Part shown: positions 36,314-49,150 of the stretch, one piece after another
Layout of the letters: every line of letters starts with the position of its first letter
How positions within the stretch are numbered: position 1 is the first letter of the stretch
From: Eulemur rufifrons
Taxonomy: Eukaryota; Chordata; Mammalia; Primates; Lemuridae
Assembly: GCF_041146395.1 (NCBI RefSeq)
Contig: NC_090999.1
Coordinates: 70,375,001-70,439,000, forward strand
DNA: 64,000 bases
Direction: 5' to 3'
Program-made: the position numbers and the translations under genes
The notes under the pieces: generated by a model
Told to the model about the DNA's origin: nothing
The model's database searches: none
What the model saw: only the letters and a program-made list of their open reading frames with translations

Positions 36314-39060
36314 TTGATGGCTGACTGCCAACCTAGGGCTGCTTGCCCAGGAAAGAGGAGGAAGTTACTGTTTCTGAGGGCTAAGGGGATTGAGATCTGC
36401 ATACCTATAACTAAGCTGCTGCACACCAGAGGGAAAGACATTTCCTGAACTACTCTGCTACCAACTGATGCCCCAACCTCTGCCAACCAGCAGACCAGTA
36501 GACCTATTCTCAGTTCAGATGACTAACTAGAGAGATTGGATGCCAGTTCTCTTCAGAAATAAAAACCATAGTTACAGGTGAATAATCATGGCCCAAGTGG
36601 AATATTGAGGGAAGAGTGTCAGAACTTATTGGTGATCCCAAGGGAAGACGCTGGGACACACATACACAAAGAAAAAAGAGTTTGGCAGAGATTGACACCT
36701 GAGGTACTTGGAGTCCCATGGAAACAGTAGGTGAAAGTGATTTTTGCTCCCCTTACCCCACCAGCAGACTGCTGACTTCCAAACTGTCATGAGCCCCTCT
36801 GTGCACATAATCCAAAGCACTGCTGTGAGCAGCAGTTTAGGAACTTCTTCAGGGCAAAGCACTAGGCTGCCGGCTCACTCAGTGTCACTCACCTTCCATT
36901 CATACCTGAGCTTAGGCAGCAGATGCTATACTGGTTGTGCCTCAATTATAGGCCTTTCTCCTGCTCAAGGAGTCTCAGTCCTTGAATATCAAAATAACCT
37001 GATCCCCTGCAGACATCCTTTAGCACCTGTTTGGACTTTGGCAACCACAGAAGGCCAGCAAGACCCAGGAAGCTGCAGAATTCCAGGAGGTCTAACCCTC
37101 AGGGTGGGCTACCCCTAGTGGAAGGGAGAGTGCAGCACACCAAAGAGCCCTTTGAGAGCATGTACCTTCCTATGCCTGAGAGCTCCCTGCTTGTGAGCTG
37201 AAAGTAACTGTGTCCTTCCATGTGGAGACATGGGTACAGCACTGGGCTCAGTAAAGGAAGAGTGTGGTTACACCTAAGTGAGCAGCTGGCACCATGCCTG
37301 GGAATGGACATGAAGAGGGAGACTTCTTTTCCCCACCCACCAACTGCTGAAGAGGCAGCTGTGGCTGTTCTCACAGGGTTGGCATGAATGAGCAGAGAGA
37401 TGGCCATTCCAAGGATATTAGGAGAAGCTGCACACCTACAGATTGTGTGCCCACCGTGCCCATGTTTGCAAGAAGGGTGAGGCCCATTCCACTCCCTACA
37501 GTGGCAGTTTTCTTGCACAGAAGTATAGGCAAGTGACAAAGCTGTCTGTTTGGGGCTGAAGCAGGTTGTTTTGTTCTGAGGTCATTTCAGTGGAGAGCCA
37601 TGGGACAGGCGTTTTCTGAGGCCCTCAGCTACACTGCAGTCTGGAAATAAATGACAGTGTCTATCTGAACTGAAATTCATGAGCCTAGGACAGGGGTATT
37701 ATAGGGAAATAGGTCACATTCCTACCTTCCCAGGATGGGGTGCAGCTGGTGCAGCTCCCTCCTCTGCACCAGCAGAGAACTTGGCACATTTCAACATGAG
37801 CTTCCCCTCCATGCGTAACAGGGCTGGTGCTTTCACTCATCATTGTGGTATCTGAGGGTGAGATTGGCAGCCCTGCTCTGGCCAGCTTTGTCCACCACTT
37901 TGGAGCTGAACAGGGAACTCAGGGCAGCCCACTATCTGAAATAAATGAGAGCCCCTTCCCATAAATAAAGATCAAACTCATACCCACTGGCTACTGCAGC
38001 TGCTGGCTATTACCTGTAAGTGCCACCTACTAGCTTGGAGATTGAACTGCTCAACTCAATACAGAACCTCCTACCAGAGGGCACAGTGCTGGGGAATGAT
38101 ATAAGCTTCCTGAGACCTCTACAATACCAGTCCTACAGAAGGTAGTGAGCCTGCTCATATGCCTAGTACATTGCTACTCTAAATGGTATTTGAGAAAGCC
38201 ACTGTACAAAGGCTATCCGTAACCAAGGAACTCATACAGAGCCTAGGACCCTTGAAAGCATCCAGATTTTTTTGGTTTTTTTTGGGGGGATGGGGTGGAG
38301 AAAAATCAATTTTATTTGAGCTCTAATATGTGTGTTACATATCCATATAATTCTCTAAAAGTTTTCTAATTAAGAAAGAATTTTCATTATACCTTAAGGA
38401 AACAGCCCTCAACACTCTAAATTATTGGCCTATTTTATTGAAGATAACATCTTTTTTTACTAGTATTCCATGTGTTCAGGCTGATGATCTTGAAGTGGTG
38501 AATCTTGTTTTTTATTTATTCTTCATTGCAGTTCTTATTTTTCTCTTCATTTAATAATTTGTATAAGTTTTCATTTTTTTCTTTAATATTGCAAAGAATA
38601 GAATCCATAGAGTAGCCAAATTCTACAATGGCATCATTCTTATGTCCACATCTATAAGAATGCCCAAAGGCTTGCATAGCAACCAATTTGCCAGATGTGT
38701 TAAACCCTGGGGAATCAGAGGAACCCTCAAAGAAACAAGTATCGTAAATAAGTGTGTTCCTGTCCCAAGCCTGGGATAGGAAACTTCTTTTGGTAAACAC
38801 AGAACATTACTAGTGGCAGCATGGGGGTCTACCAATTCACCATAACAATGATCTCAATACCTTTCTAACTGTTCACTTAGAGAAATCACAGCACAACCAT
38901 TCATTTGCTTGACCTGGCCTTCAGGATGACCAATTATATAAAGCACACCAGTAGATGGTTGAAGGGAAATTTGTCCAAACAGAGGAAATGCAAGAACCCA
39001 GATTTGAAGCCAAACAACCAATCACAATATATTATAGTCACATCCTCAAGGGGGGAAAAT
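36314..39060 (+). promoter_or_regulatory. L1 5'UTR (internal promoter region), interrupted
   Basis: GC-richer than its surroundings, with no ORF1/ORF2 similarity, and located between the element start and ORF1. It ends 'gaagccaaacaaccaatcac' then 'cctcaaggggg' before ORF1. Open frames here (124 codons at 36744-37118 +; 146 codons at 37099-37539 -) have no recognisable domain. A 10-base-pair hairpin lies at 37745-37773. The FAM111B retrocopy splits it at 38270-38991. Confidence 0.65.
38270..38991 (-). pseudogene. FAM111B: FAM111B processed pseudogene (3' end retrocopy)
   Basis: Minus-strand translation in broken frames gives the C-terminal trypsin-like region of FAM111 proteins. In order: '[14 protein letters not shown]', '[15 protein letters not shown]' then a stop, '[11 protein letters not shown]', the catalytic-serine block '[18 protein letters not shown]' (GSSGSP in the functional family, so Gly is Asp here), and '[14 protein letters not shown]'. 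After a further frame change comes a tail 'SPLQDHQPEHMEY', which resembles the FAM111B C-terminus as I remember it, not FAM111A. The original stop is at 38460-38462. A short 3'UTR follows, with AATAAA at 38311-38316 (minus) and an A-tail at 38270-38288. Flanking duplication: 'aagcatccagattt' (38256-38269) versus 'aagaacccagattt' (38992-39005), 12 of 14 identical. It is 5'-truncated, carries at least two frameshifts and two stops, and is not functional. Confidence 0.85.
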
Positions 39061-39079
39061 TAAATTAAATTAAAAAGTC

Positions 39080-40115
39080 CCAACAAAATGAAAGTAAACT
39101 CAAAAATGAGAAGTTACATTTTCTCTAGATGAGAAGGAATCACCATAAGAACTCTGGCACTTATATAAAAACAGAGTGTTTTGACATCTCCAAAGGAACA
39201 AACAGGTCTATAGCAATGGATCCTAAGCAAAATGAATATTCTGAAGTGACTAATAAAGAATTTAAAACATAAATTGTAAGAAAGCTTAATGAGATTAAAG
39301 GGAAAGTTTAAAACCAACACAAGAAAATAAGAAAAACAATTTGGGATATGAATGAAAAATTTACTAAAAAGATAGATATTTTTAAAAAATAAACAGAAAT
39401 TCTGAAAATAAAAATTTTATTTAAGGAATTACAAAATGCAGTTGAAAGCTTTAACAATAGACTAAACCAAGCAGAACAAAGAATTTTAGAGCTTGAAGAC
39501 AAGTCTTTTGAATTAACCTAGACAGAAAAAAATAAGAAAAAATAAGTTTAAAAAAAATGAAAAAAAGGCTTTGAGAAATACAGGGTTATGTAAAGAGACC
39601 AAACCTGTGAATTACAGGCATTCCTGAGGAGGAAGAAGAAAAAATATAAAGCTTCAAAAATCTATTTGAGGTAATAATTCAGGAGAACTTCCCTGGTCTT
39701 GCTAGAGAATTAGACATCCAGATTTAAGAAGCTCAGAGAACACCTATGAGATATGTTGCAAAATAAAACTCTCCAAGGCATATAATTATCAGATTATCCA
39801 AAGTCAATGTGAAGGAAACAATCCTAAAAGCAGCAAGAGAGAAGTGTCTAATAATGTATAAAGGAAATCCTATCAGACTAACAATGGACCTCTCAACAGA
39901 AACCTTACAAGCCAGAAGGGATTGGAGTCCTATTTTCAATCTTCTTAAAGAAAAAAACTGCAAGCTAAGAATTTTGTGCCCTGATAAATGAAGCTTCATT
40001 AATGAAGGAGAAATAAAGTCTTTTCTAGAGAAGCAAATACGATGGGAATTTATCATAATTAAACCAGCCCTACAAGAAATCCTCAAAGGAATTCTAACCA
40101 TGAAAAGGATAAGAT
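39080..40115 (+). pseudogene. L1 ORF1 remnant
   Basis: Encodes decayed L1 ORF1p, the trimeric RNA-binding chaperone of L1. A coiled-coil-like charged region ('AVESFNNRLNQAEQRILELE' type at ~39430-39500) is followed by the conserved C-terminal part. That part is 'ILKAAREKCLIMYKGNPIRL', then 'DLSTETLQARRDWSPIFNLL', and in a shifted frame text matching the CTD end ('PALQEILKGIL' type near 40060-40100). Multiple stops and frameshifts. Confidence 0.85.
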
Positions 40116-40249
40116 GATACTGACTACCATAAAAGTACATGAAAGTATATAACTTACCGATCTTATAAAGCAATTACACAAAACAAGTAGGTAACAATTA
40201 ACATTATGACAAGAGCAAAACCTAACATATAAATACTAAACTTGATGAA

Positions 40250-43200
40250 ATAAATTTTCACTTAAAAGATATAGACTGGTGGAATGGATACAAAGAAGAA
40301 TACCCCAATATATGCTATACCCATTATGTGGGCTACAAAAAACCCACCTAATGGGTATAAATATTTATAGACTCAAAGTAAAAGGGTGGAAAAAGATATT
40401 CCACAGAAATGGAATCCAAAAATGAGCAGTAATAGTTAGATTTATAACAGATAAACCAGACTTTTGAGCAACAATGGCAAAAAAAGGCAAAGAAGGTCAT
40501 TATATAATGATAAAGGGGTTAGTTCAGCAAGAGAAGATAACAATCATAAATATTTATGCACCCAAAACTGCAGCATCTAGATACATAAAACAAATACTAA
40601 TAGACCTAAGAAATAATAATAGTGGGGGACATGAACACCCCACTGACAGAATGAGACAGATTATCAAGGCAGAAAATGAACAAGGAAACTCTGGATTTAA
40701 AATAGACTCTAAACCAAATAGTTCTAACAGGCATTTACAGAACATTTTACCCAACAGCAAGATAAAATATATTCTTCTTGTCTGTGCATGGAACATTCTC
40801 CAAAATACATCATATGCTTGGCCACAAAGCAAGTCTCAATACATTTAAAAAATATCAAAATCATATTAAGTGTCTTCTTGAACTACAGTGGAATAAAACT
40901 AGAAATCAATACCAACAGGAAAGAATGATCTTTGCATAAATAATTAGATGAGAGTGAAAATTTTAATAATTTTTTGAACAAATAAAAATAGAGACACAAC
41001 ATACCAAAACCTCAAGGATATAACAAAGAAGTGTTAAGAGGGAAAATTACAGCATTAAATATCTACATCAAAACTACATAAGGATCTCAAATTAACAATC
41101 TAACGTCATACCTCAAGGAACTAGAAAAACAAGAATAAACCACAACCAAAGCTAACAAAACAAAAGAAATAACGAAAATCAGAGCAGAACTAAATGATAT
41201 TGAGACAAGAAAAACAATACATTCAATGAAACCAAAAGTTGGTTCTTTGGAAAGATAAACTAAATTGATAGATCACTAGCTAGATTAACCAAGAAAAATA
41301 GAAAAAGATTAAAATAAGCATAATCAGAAATGAAAAAGGTGGCATTACAACTACATAATACTACAGAAATATAAAAGATTATCAGAGACTATTATAAACA
41401 ACTATATGCTTACAAACTGGAAAACCTAGAAAAAAATGGATTCATTCCTGGTAACATACAAACTGAAGATTGAACTAGGAAGAAATAGAAATCAAAAACA
41501 GACCAATAATGAGTAGTAAGATTAAATCAGTAGTAATAAAAAATATTCCAACAAGAAAACCCCAAGACTATAGGGATTCAGAGCCAAATTTTATCAGTGA
41601 AACAGAGAAAAATGGGTAACAAACCTAGTGAAATTGTTCCAAAAAAATCAAGGAAGAGTGAATGCTACGTAATTCATTCTAGAAAGCCAATATCATGCTG
41701 ATATCAAAGCCAGGCAAGGACATAACAAAAAAAGACAACTACAGTCCACTGTCCCTAATGAACACAGATGCAAAAATCCTCGACAAAATATTAGTAAATT
41801 GAATCAACAGAACATCAAAAAGATAATATGTAACAACCAAGTGGGTTTTATACCAGGGATGCAAGGATGGTTCAACATATACAAGTCAATATATGTGATT
41901 TAAATCATAAACAGAATTAAAAACATAAACTATATTATCATCTCAATAGATGCAGAAAAAATATTCAAAAAAATTAAAAAATGCTTCATGATAAAAATCT
42001 TCAACAGACAAGGTATAGAAGAAACATACCTCACAATAATAAAAGCTCTATATGACAAACTCATAGCCAATACCATACTTAATGGGGGAAAGTTGAAAAC
42101 ATTCCCACTAAGAACTGAAACAAGACAAGAATACCCACTTTCACCACTCCTGTACAATATACTCCTGTACAATATATGATATCTTAGAGAGAAATCAGGC
42201 AAGAGAAAGAAATAAAGGCATCCAAATTGGAAAAGACAAAGTCAAATAATCTCTGTTCATACAAAATTCTAAAGATGTGATAAATGATTTCAGTAAAGTT
42301 TCAGGATACAAAATCAGTGTACAAAAATCAGTAGCATTTTCGGACACCAATAACATCAAGCTGAGAACCATATTATGAACTCAGTCTCATTTACAACAGC
42401 TGTAAAAAATTAAATACCTAGAAATACATTTAGCAAATAAGCTGAGAGATCTACAGAATGCTGATGAAATAAATCAAAGATAACACACAAACAAATGAAA
42501 AAAAAAAACTCATGCTCATGGATTAGAAAAATCAATATTGTTAAAATGACCATATGACCCAAAGCAATCTGCAGATTCAATGCAATTCCTATTAAATTAT
42601 CAACATCATTTTTCACAGAATTTAGTACAAAAATTCTAAATTTATATGGAATTAAAAAAAAAGAGCCTAAATAGTCAATGCAATCCTAAGTGAAAAAAAC
42701 AAAGCTGGAGAAATCAAAATACCTGATTTCAGATTATATTACAATGCTACAGTAACCAAAACAGCTTGGTACTGGTATAAAAATAGACACAAAGATCAAT
42801 GGAGAACAGAGAACCCAGAAATAAAGCCATCTACCTACAGCCAACTGATCTTTAACAAAGTTGATAAAAATACACCCTATTCAATAAATGTTGCTGGGAA
42901 AATTGGATAGCTACATATAAAAAAAAGAAATTGGACTCATTTTGCTCACCATATGCAAAAATTAACTCAAGATGTATTAAAAACTTAAATGTAAGACATG
43001 AGACTATAAAAGTCTTAGAAAAATACCTACGAAAAACTCTTCTGGACATTGGCCTAAACAAAGAACTTATGACTAAGTACTCAAAAGCAATTACAACAAA
43101 GACAAAAATGGACAAATGGGACTTAATCAAACTAAATGCTTCTGCATAGCAAAAGAAATAAACCACAGAGTGAAGAGGCAACCTGTTTAATGGGAGAAAA

Positions 43201-43925
43201 TACCTGCAAACAATGCATCCAACTAAGAACTAATATCCAAAATCTATAAGGAATTCTAACAACTCACCAAGAAAAAAAATAACTCCATTAAAAAGTGGTC
43301 AAAGGGCATGAACAGGCATTTTTCAAAAGAAGACATACAAGCAGCCAAGAAACATATTAAAAAATACTCAACATCACTGCAAATTAAAGCTGTAATGATA
43401 CCACATTATACCAGTCAGAATGGCTGTTATTAAAAAGTCAACAATCAATAGATGTTGACAAGGATGTGGAGAAAGGGGAATGCTTATACATTGTTGATGG
43501 GAATGTAAATTAGTACAACCTCTATGGAAAACTATATGGAGAGTTTTCAAGGAACTAAAGGGAGAACTACCATTTGATCCAGATTTCCCACTACTGGGTA
43601 TCTACCTAAGGAAAAGAAATACTCATATGTTTATTGTTGCATTATTCATACTAACTAAGTCATGGAATCAACCTAAGTGTCCATCAACAGATGACTGGAT
43701 AAAGAAAATGTGGTGTGCATATATATATATATATATAGATAAATAGATGATATAGATATAGATATAGATATATACACACTATGGAATACTACTCAGCATA
43801 TATAGAGAATGAAATCATGTATTTTGCAGCAACATGGATGGAACTTGAGGCCATTGTCCTAAGTGAAATAACTCAGAACCAGAAAGTCAAATACTGCATG
43901 TTCTCACTTATAATGGGGAGCTACA
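40250..43925 (+). pseudogene. L1 ORF2 remnant (EN-RT-Cys)
   Basis: Decayed endonuclease/reverse transcriptase of L1. The EN region (40250-40850) retains 'GHYIMIKG' and 'IINIYAPKTAA'. A linker follows. The RT region at ~41650-42600 contains text for '[14 protein letters not shown]', '[10 protein letters not shown]' and '[14 protein letters not shown]'. The stretch that should carry the catalytic FADD motif is missing: at ~42255-42275 the sequence jumps from 'ctctgttcat' to 'acaaaattctaaagat'. The C-terminal zone has 'LPFDP' at ~43570. Stops, frameshifts and this deletion make it non-functional. Confidence 0.88.
43717..43775. repeat. (TA)n / (GATATA)n low-complexity
   Basis: A TA run followed by repeated 'gatata' units inside the L1 ORF2 3' region, an internal expansion of an AT-rich stretch. 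Confidence 0.9.
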
Positions 43926-44154
43926 CAATGTGTACACTTGGACATACAGAGGGGAATGATAGACATTGGAGACTGCAAAATGTAGGAGAGCAGGAGATGA
44001 ATGAGAAATGAAAGATTATCTATTGGGTACATTGTACACTATTTGGGTGACAGGTATACTGAAAGCCCAGACTTCACCATTATGCAACACATCCACGTAA
44101 CAAAACTGTGCTTGTGCCCCTTAAATCTATAAAAATAAAAAAAAGAAAGCTGAA

Positions 44155-44910
44155 TACAAAAGTATCCTATTAATCAGCTAAGAATTCAAGTATTATTTAA
44201 AAATTATATACCAGGGAAATCTTCACATAATAAATATTCTAGAAATCATATTACAAAGAAGGCCAGAGTTATGTGGTATTTAATGGCTTATAATTATTTC
44301 TGAGCAATTTTAAAATTCTAATAGAATTTTACAAACCTCAGTAGATTCTTCATCAAGAGCAAATTAATTCCACTTTATGAGGAATTTTCACAAGCAATGG
44401 AAAATAGCTCATTTTAACACCCTAACAAGGTGTTTGAAAGTTTCATTCACATTTTATCCCATTATTTTTTTCAAAATCTTAGATAAAAACTGTTTATAAC
44501 AAAAAAATATTCTGCTTCCTTACTTTCCTGTTGACACAGGAAAAATTGTTTTCCATCTTAAAGGAAAGATACACTTTATGCAAATTTACCTGCAGTCATA
44601 TGCTGAAAAATGTTTACCAACCAGAAATTAAGAAGGAGGAGGTAGCCCTGATTTGTAGCATTTACCAGTTTCCATGAAATATATTCCACCATGGCCAACT
44701 TTAACCTACTAACATGATGTCTCTGAATAAGAAGTTGAGAAGAGACAAACAGTATCATGCTACTACATGGTATTTACACCATGTATATTTAACAGATACA
44801 AATAATTTTTAAAAGGACAGATAATAAAATGTAGTAAAATGAATAAGAAGCAATGAAGTTTTGAGTGCTTATTAATTTTGTTTTTAATATAATCTACATT
44901 TAAGTTTACA
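44155..44910. other. Unassigned AT-rich sequence
   Basis: No gene or repeat family recognised. Confidence 0.5.
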
Positions 44911-44923
44911 TCATTTAATTTTT

Positions 44924-45266
<343 letters not shown>

Positions 45267-45279
45267 TCATTTAATTTTT

Positions 45280-48200
45280 ATAATGGTCCTATTTAACTAA
45301 CAACTGTCTCATAAAATTTCTGAAAATTAAACAATTAGCTCTAGTGAGTCAGAAGTGCAAGCTCTAGCATACTACTTGTCACACAGGTTGTGAAAAAAGT
45401 GGGTTTTTTAAATCCTCAGCAAGAAAGAACTGAAGATGGTAGATTATCAAGACAGGGGCTCAGGAGGAGAAATTTGTCCCAGCAAATTTGTATAGTCCAG
45501 ACAAACATTAGCTGATAAAAAAAACTGGGAAACTGGAAATTTACTGAAAGAGTAATAATGACCAAAGCTGCAGTTCCCAAAATACCTATGAGAGAACATT
45601 ACTTTAATGAGCTATTCCATTAAACAAGAGTTCCATGAGTACATATGAACGTTGGTTTCTGTTTCTGGCAGGTTACATATTCAGTGGCAAGAGTACTGAG
45701 ATCAACCTTGGTAAGTGGAATCCCATAGCATTGAGCCCATAAATAGGCTCCATTCCTGTTATACAATCATGGCCATTTCAATCATATGCATATTACACCA
45801 CAAGTGATAGGGGCTGGCTTTACTGCAGCTATCTTCCATTTTCAGTTTTACATTCACATATTCAGCTGATCCATGCATCAGCAAAGCTTAGGCTTTATCT
45901 TCTTTTATCAGCTAGTCTTAAGAGATTTCCTATATGCTCAGAAGTATAAATTGAGGAAGAGGCATATTGTACGACATGTTACATGATGGATTATAGAAAG
46001 ATCTGAATTGTCTACTAATACAGCTTGCTATGTCTAGTTCTGCATGTGCTCAATACTAAATATACTAATTATACTTTACAATAGACTTTTTCTGGGTCAA
46101 TGAGACTTTATAATAAATCCCAGCTCATGATGGATCATGGAGTTTAGTTCAATGTTTCTTAAATTGACTTGATGTCAAAAGACCATAGTAAACACATTGG
46201 GTGTGATTCTTAGATTGGTCTAAATCTGGATCCCATCTTCTGGGCAGGATGGTGTTCCAAACATAGTGCCTACCTATATCAACGTTGCCTGAAACACTGG
46301 AGAAGCAAAGTGTATATAAGCCTAATACTTTAGAATTAGCTACCATACAGGACAAGAAGTGAAAGCTACAACTTTAATTACATAGCAGCAGATTAAAATC
46401 TTGAGTTGAGTCGGGACTCAGATTAAATGGATAAATTAAAAAAGGGGATAAATTGCCTCACTAACTGGGAGCTCCAAAGGGACGAAATGACTTCACACAT
46501 GACTGAATCCTGGCATCAATGTTGTTAGGAAACTGCTGCTTCCTTAATCTGTCATATCTATTTCCCTCCACATTAGCTCCATTGTCGAGTTTGTTCTTCC
46601 CTTTTGGTGACAAAGATAGATATGGTCAGATGGCCTTATCTTGCACTTATTGCTAGAAAATTAGTTTCAGCAAAGTTTCCAAAAATGACTCTTATTCATT
46701 TAGCCTGAGTCTTAAACCCATCGTTAAACCAGTCACTGTGGATAAAGAATGTAAAATATTCTTATTGGTAGAACTTCGTAAAATGCCAAGCCCCGTAGTA
46801 AGATAATTGAGTACTGAGGAATAGTCATCCATAATCAAAGTATAAAAAGGAAGGTTCCCATAAAAAAGAGGAATTCTATTATTCAAAGGAGAGAAGGAAA
46901 AGAATGATGGCAGATAAAAAATGCAACATCAAAGATAATTATGTATATTTTTTAAAAAAACTGTCCCTCACTCCCTTCTGCCAGTTTGTATCATTGGTCT
47001 TGTTTTAACCCTCATCCTCACATTCTTAGGCTCTGATGGGTGACTTAAGTGTCACAGAATGACTCACCTCTTCTCCTAAATCTCTCACATTTCATCTTGA
47101 TAGAAGGTGGCACCTGGGAGCAAACTATAATTTTCTTTAAAAAATGAGCATACCAATACATTTCTTCTCCAGATAAATTACAGTTTGACTTCATCTTCTG
47201 CTTTATCCATTATCAGCCCTTTTCTTGCTTTCTGTACAAGTACCCTACAGTTTATGCAGAAATAAACTTAGGAGGATTATTGAATGTAATTGTAGTCTTT
47301 GTATGAGTCACTTGATTAGCATTTTGTTTTCTCCACAATCTGAAGAATTTCAAACACGGAGAAAAAGGCTGTTGGAAACACTGTTCTTTCTCTTCCTTGC
47401 CCTAGTTGCCAACCTGCTGCTTTTCATTCCGTATTAATGTGACATTATTGTTGGAAAGTTTTCATTTTAGTCATCACTAGTAGTGTTACTACCTTTTTCC
47501 GTGACAGCTCAGTAAAGAATCCTGGAATGCCTTTTTACTGAATTGTAATTAGAGGTAAAGTGACTTTGTCATCTTTTATAATCCAATTTACCAAACTACT
47601 TAGATAGTTTGGTGGATTAATGATATTGACAGGTTGAAAAAAAACATTGTATAATTTTAGACTTGTGTCTCAATATATATCATGATTCCTATAGTGACTG
47701 TAATTAATAATATTCATAGTTATGTCAGAAGTAACAATTCTACTAGATTGCATTATATGCAAGATAATGATAAGATACGTGTATTAAAGAATAATTGTAT
47801 ATTAAAAGCACTATTTTGATTAATGTAAATAAAATAATATCAGTTATGTAATAGTGATTAGCATTTCATTTTTAATAACCTATTTATTTTATTTTTGAAC
47901 AATTTTATATTTTCAAAAAAGTTACAGAGTAGAGAGTTAATAGATGCCACTCATGCACTTTCATATCTTTCTCCTGTTGACTAGAGCTCAGAGTTGAAGA
48001 GTTTGATATAAAACCTACACAATGGGGATGATATAATCCTAAAACAATAGGGACAATATGGTGCCTCTTAGTTTTCAGAAACCAGACGGACTCAATTTTA
48101 CAATGAACATCAAGGTCAGGAGTGGGCAGTGAGGTAGAGGGACTAACCTGGACATAATTAATGGAACTTGTTGTCCCCAAATAAATGGGAAGCCAACAAG

Positions 48201-48760
48201 AGTACAAATCTACTTGCATCAAGAAGTCAAAGATGGAGGCTGAAGGTAGTTTCCCCAATAAAAGATTTTGCCCAGTTTCCATTATAGAGTCAGTTTTCAG
48301 ACTCAGACCCACTTTCTGAAAAAAGAACAGTTCCTTAAGAGGAAAAAGCTAGCAAAATTAGTGTTAAATATATAATTTCCCCAGTCCTTCTAGAACGAGA
48401 TCTATGTTCATTTACTCAGGGAGCTGTGCACTTAAGGAAAATAAATACTCAAATATTTTGAGGATTGTTTAATGAATACAAGATTTAAACTAATATTTTT
48501 ATATGGATGCACATGGTGTTCAAATCTTGCTCCAACAAGACTCTTTTCTTAACAATTACCCAATATGGTCCCTTGCCAAATGATGAAAGTAACCCCTCTC
48601 TTCCATCTCCCTCTTTCCCTGAATTTTTTTTCCTTCTATTGTTTTTTTCTCCTTCACAAGAAATGCCTTCCTTTGGCATCTTGTTGTCATTCTATTTTGC
48701 CTTGGATTAAACAGATGTGTGTAGAGGTAGGGAAAAGCAGTCTTGATTAGTTACTTTGGT
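45280..48760. other. Unassigned sequence
   Basis: No exon or repeat family recognised with confidence. 47880-47935 faintly resembles an L1M 3' end. A 135-codon open frame on minus at 47905-48312 has no domain I recognise and no repeat explanation; I do not call it a gene. Confidence 0.4.
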
Positions 48761-48764
48761 TCAA

Positions 48765-48860
48765 GCACTGTGCTGGGTTTTTTATATACATTTGATCATT
48801 TAAGCCACATATCAATTTACTCAGGTGGGGATTATTTTCTTCATTGCATGAAAGGATTGC
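48765..48860 (-). mobile_element. MIR fragment, antisense
   Basis: 'gtgctgggttttttatatac', 'gatcatttaagccacatatc', 'ggtggggattattttcttca' follow the reverse MIR core. Confidence 0.6.
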
Positions 48861-48872
48861 ACAGAAATGTGG

Positions 48873-48945
48873 ATAAAGGTTGAGACCCTCTGCAACAAGG
48901 CTGCCTGGGCTCAAGTCCCGAGCACTGTAACCTGGCCTCATGGAA
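48873..48945 (+). mobile_element. MIR 5' fragment
   Basis: 'aaaggttgagaccctctgca' and 'ggctgcctgggctcaagtcc' match the tRNA-derived head of MIR in sense orientation, so it opposes the adjacent antisense MIR. Confidence 0.5.
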
Positions 48946-49150
48946 ATAATGGCCCCAAAGATTATGCACTTTTGCATTCATTATTTACATTTTCCCAGTT
49001 TTATTTTTTTAATATATAAATCATTCTAAGTGCTTCATTATGAACAAGTTAGACTAAAAAGTTGTCTTTTCATTGTTTTTTCCAGACCTGTGACAATCAA
49101 TAGTAGGAGAATCTCCTCAAAGTAAAAGCATGCTGTCCTTCTTGGTTCAA

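Larger units (their letters stand above)
36314..44152 (+). mobile_element. Near-full-length old L1 (L1MA/L1PB-type), dead
   Basis: The element begins 'gatggctgac', the typical start of older primate L1s, and carries in order a ~2 kb GC-richer 5'UTR, ORF1 remains, ORF2 remains and a short 3'UTR ending in an A-rich tail near 44152. Flanks 'actgaataaagag' (left) and 'gctgaatacaaaag' (right) may be a decayed target-site duplication. About 7.1 kb excluding the nested FAM111B retrocopy (38270-38991). Both reading frames are broken by many stops and indels. Retaining the whole 5'UTR is rare for a genomic L1. Subfamily is uncertain without alignment. Confidence 0.88.

Noticed and set aside
39733..40173. 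146-codon frame on minus
   Set aside because: It lies antisense to the L1 ORF1 remnant, where purine-rich coding leaves few stops on the other strand.
40474..40848. 124-codon frame with 'NIYAPK' suggesting a nuclease gene
   Set aside because: It is the decayed endonuclease domain of the L1 ORF2 in the 36314-44152 element.
43717..43775. Possible microsatellite insertion as a separate locus
   Set aside because: It sits inside the L1 at a naturally AT-rich point and is simply a local expansion.
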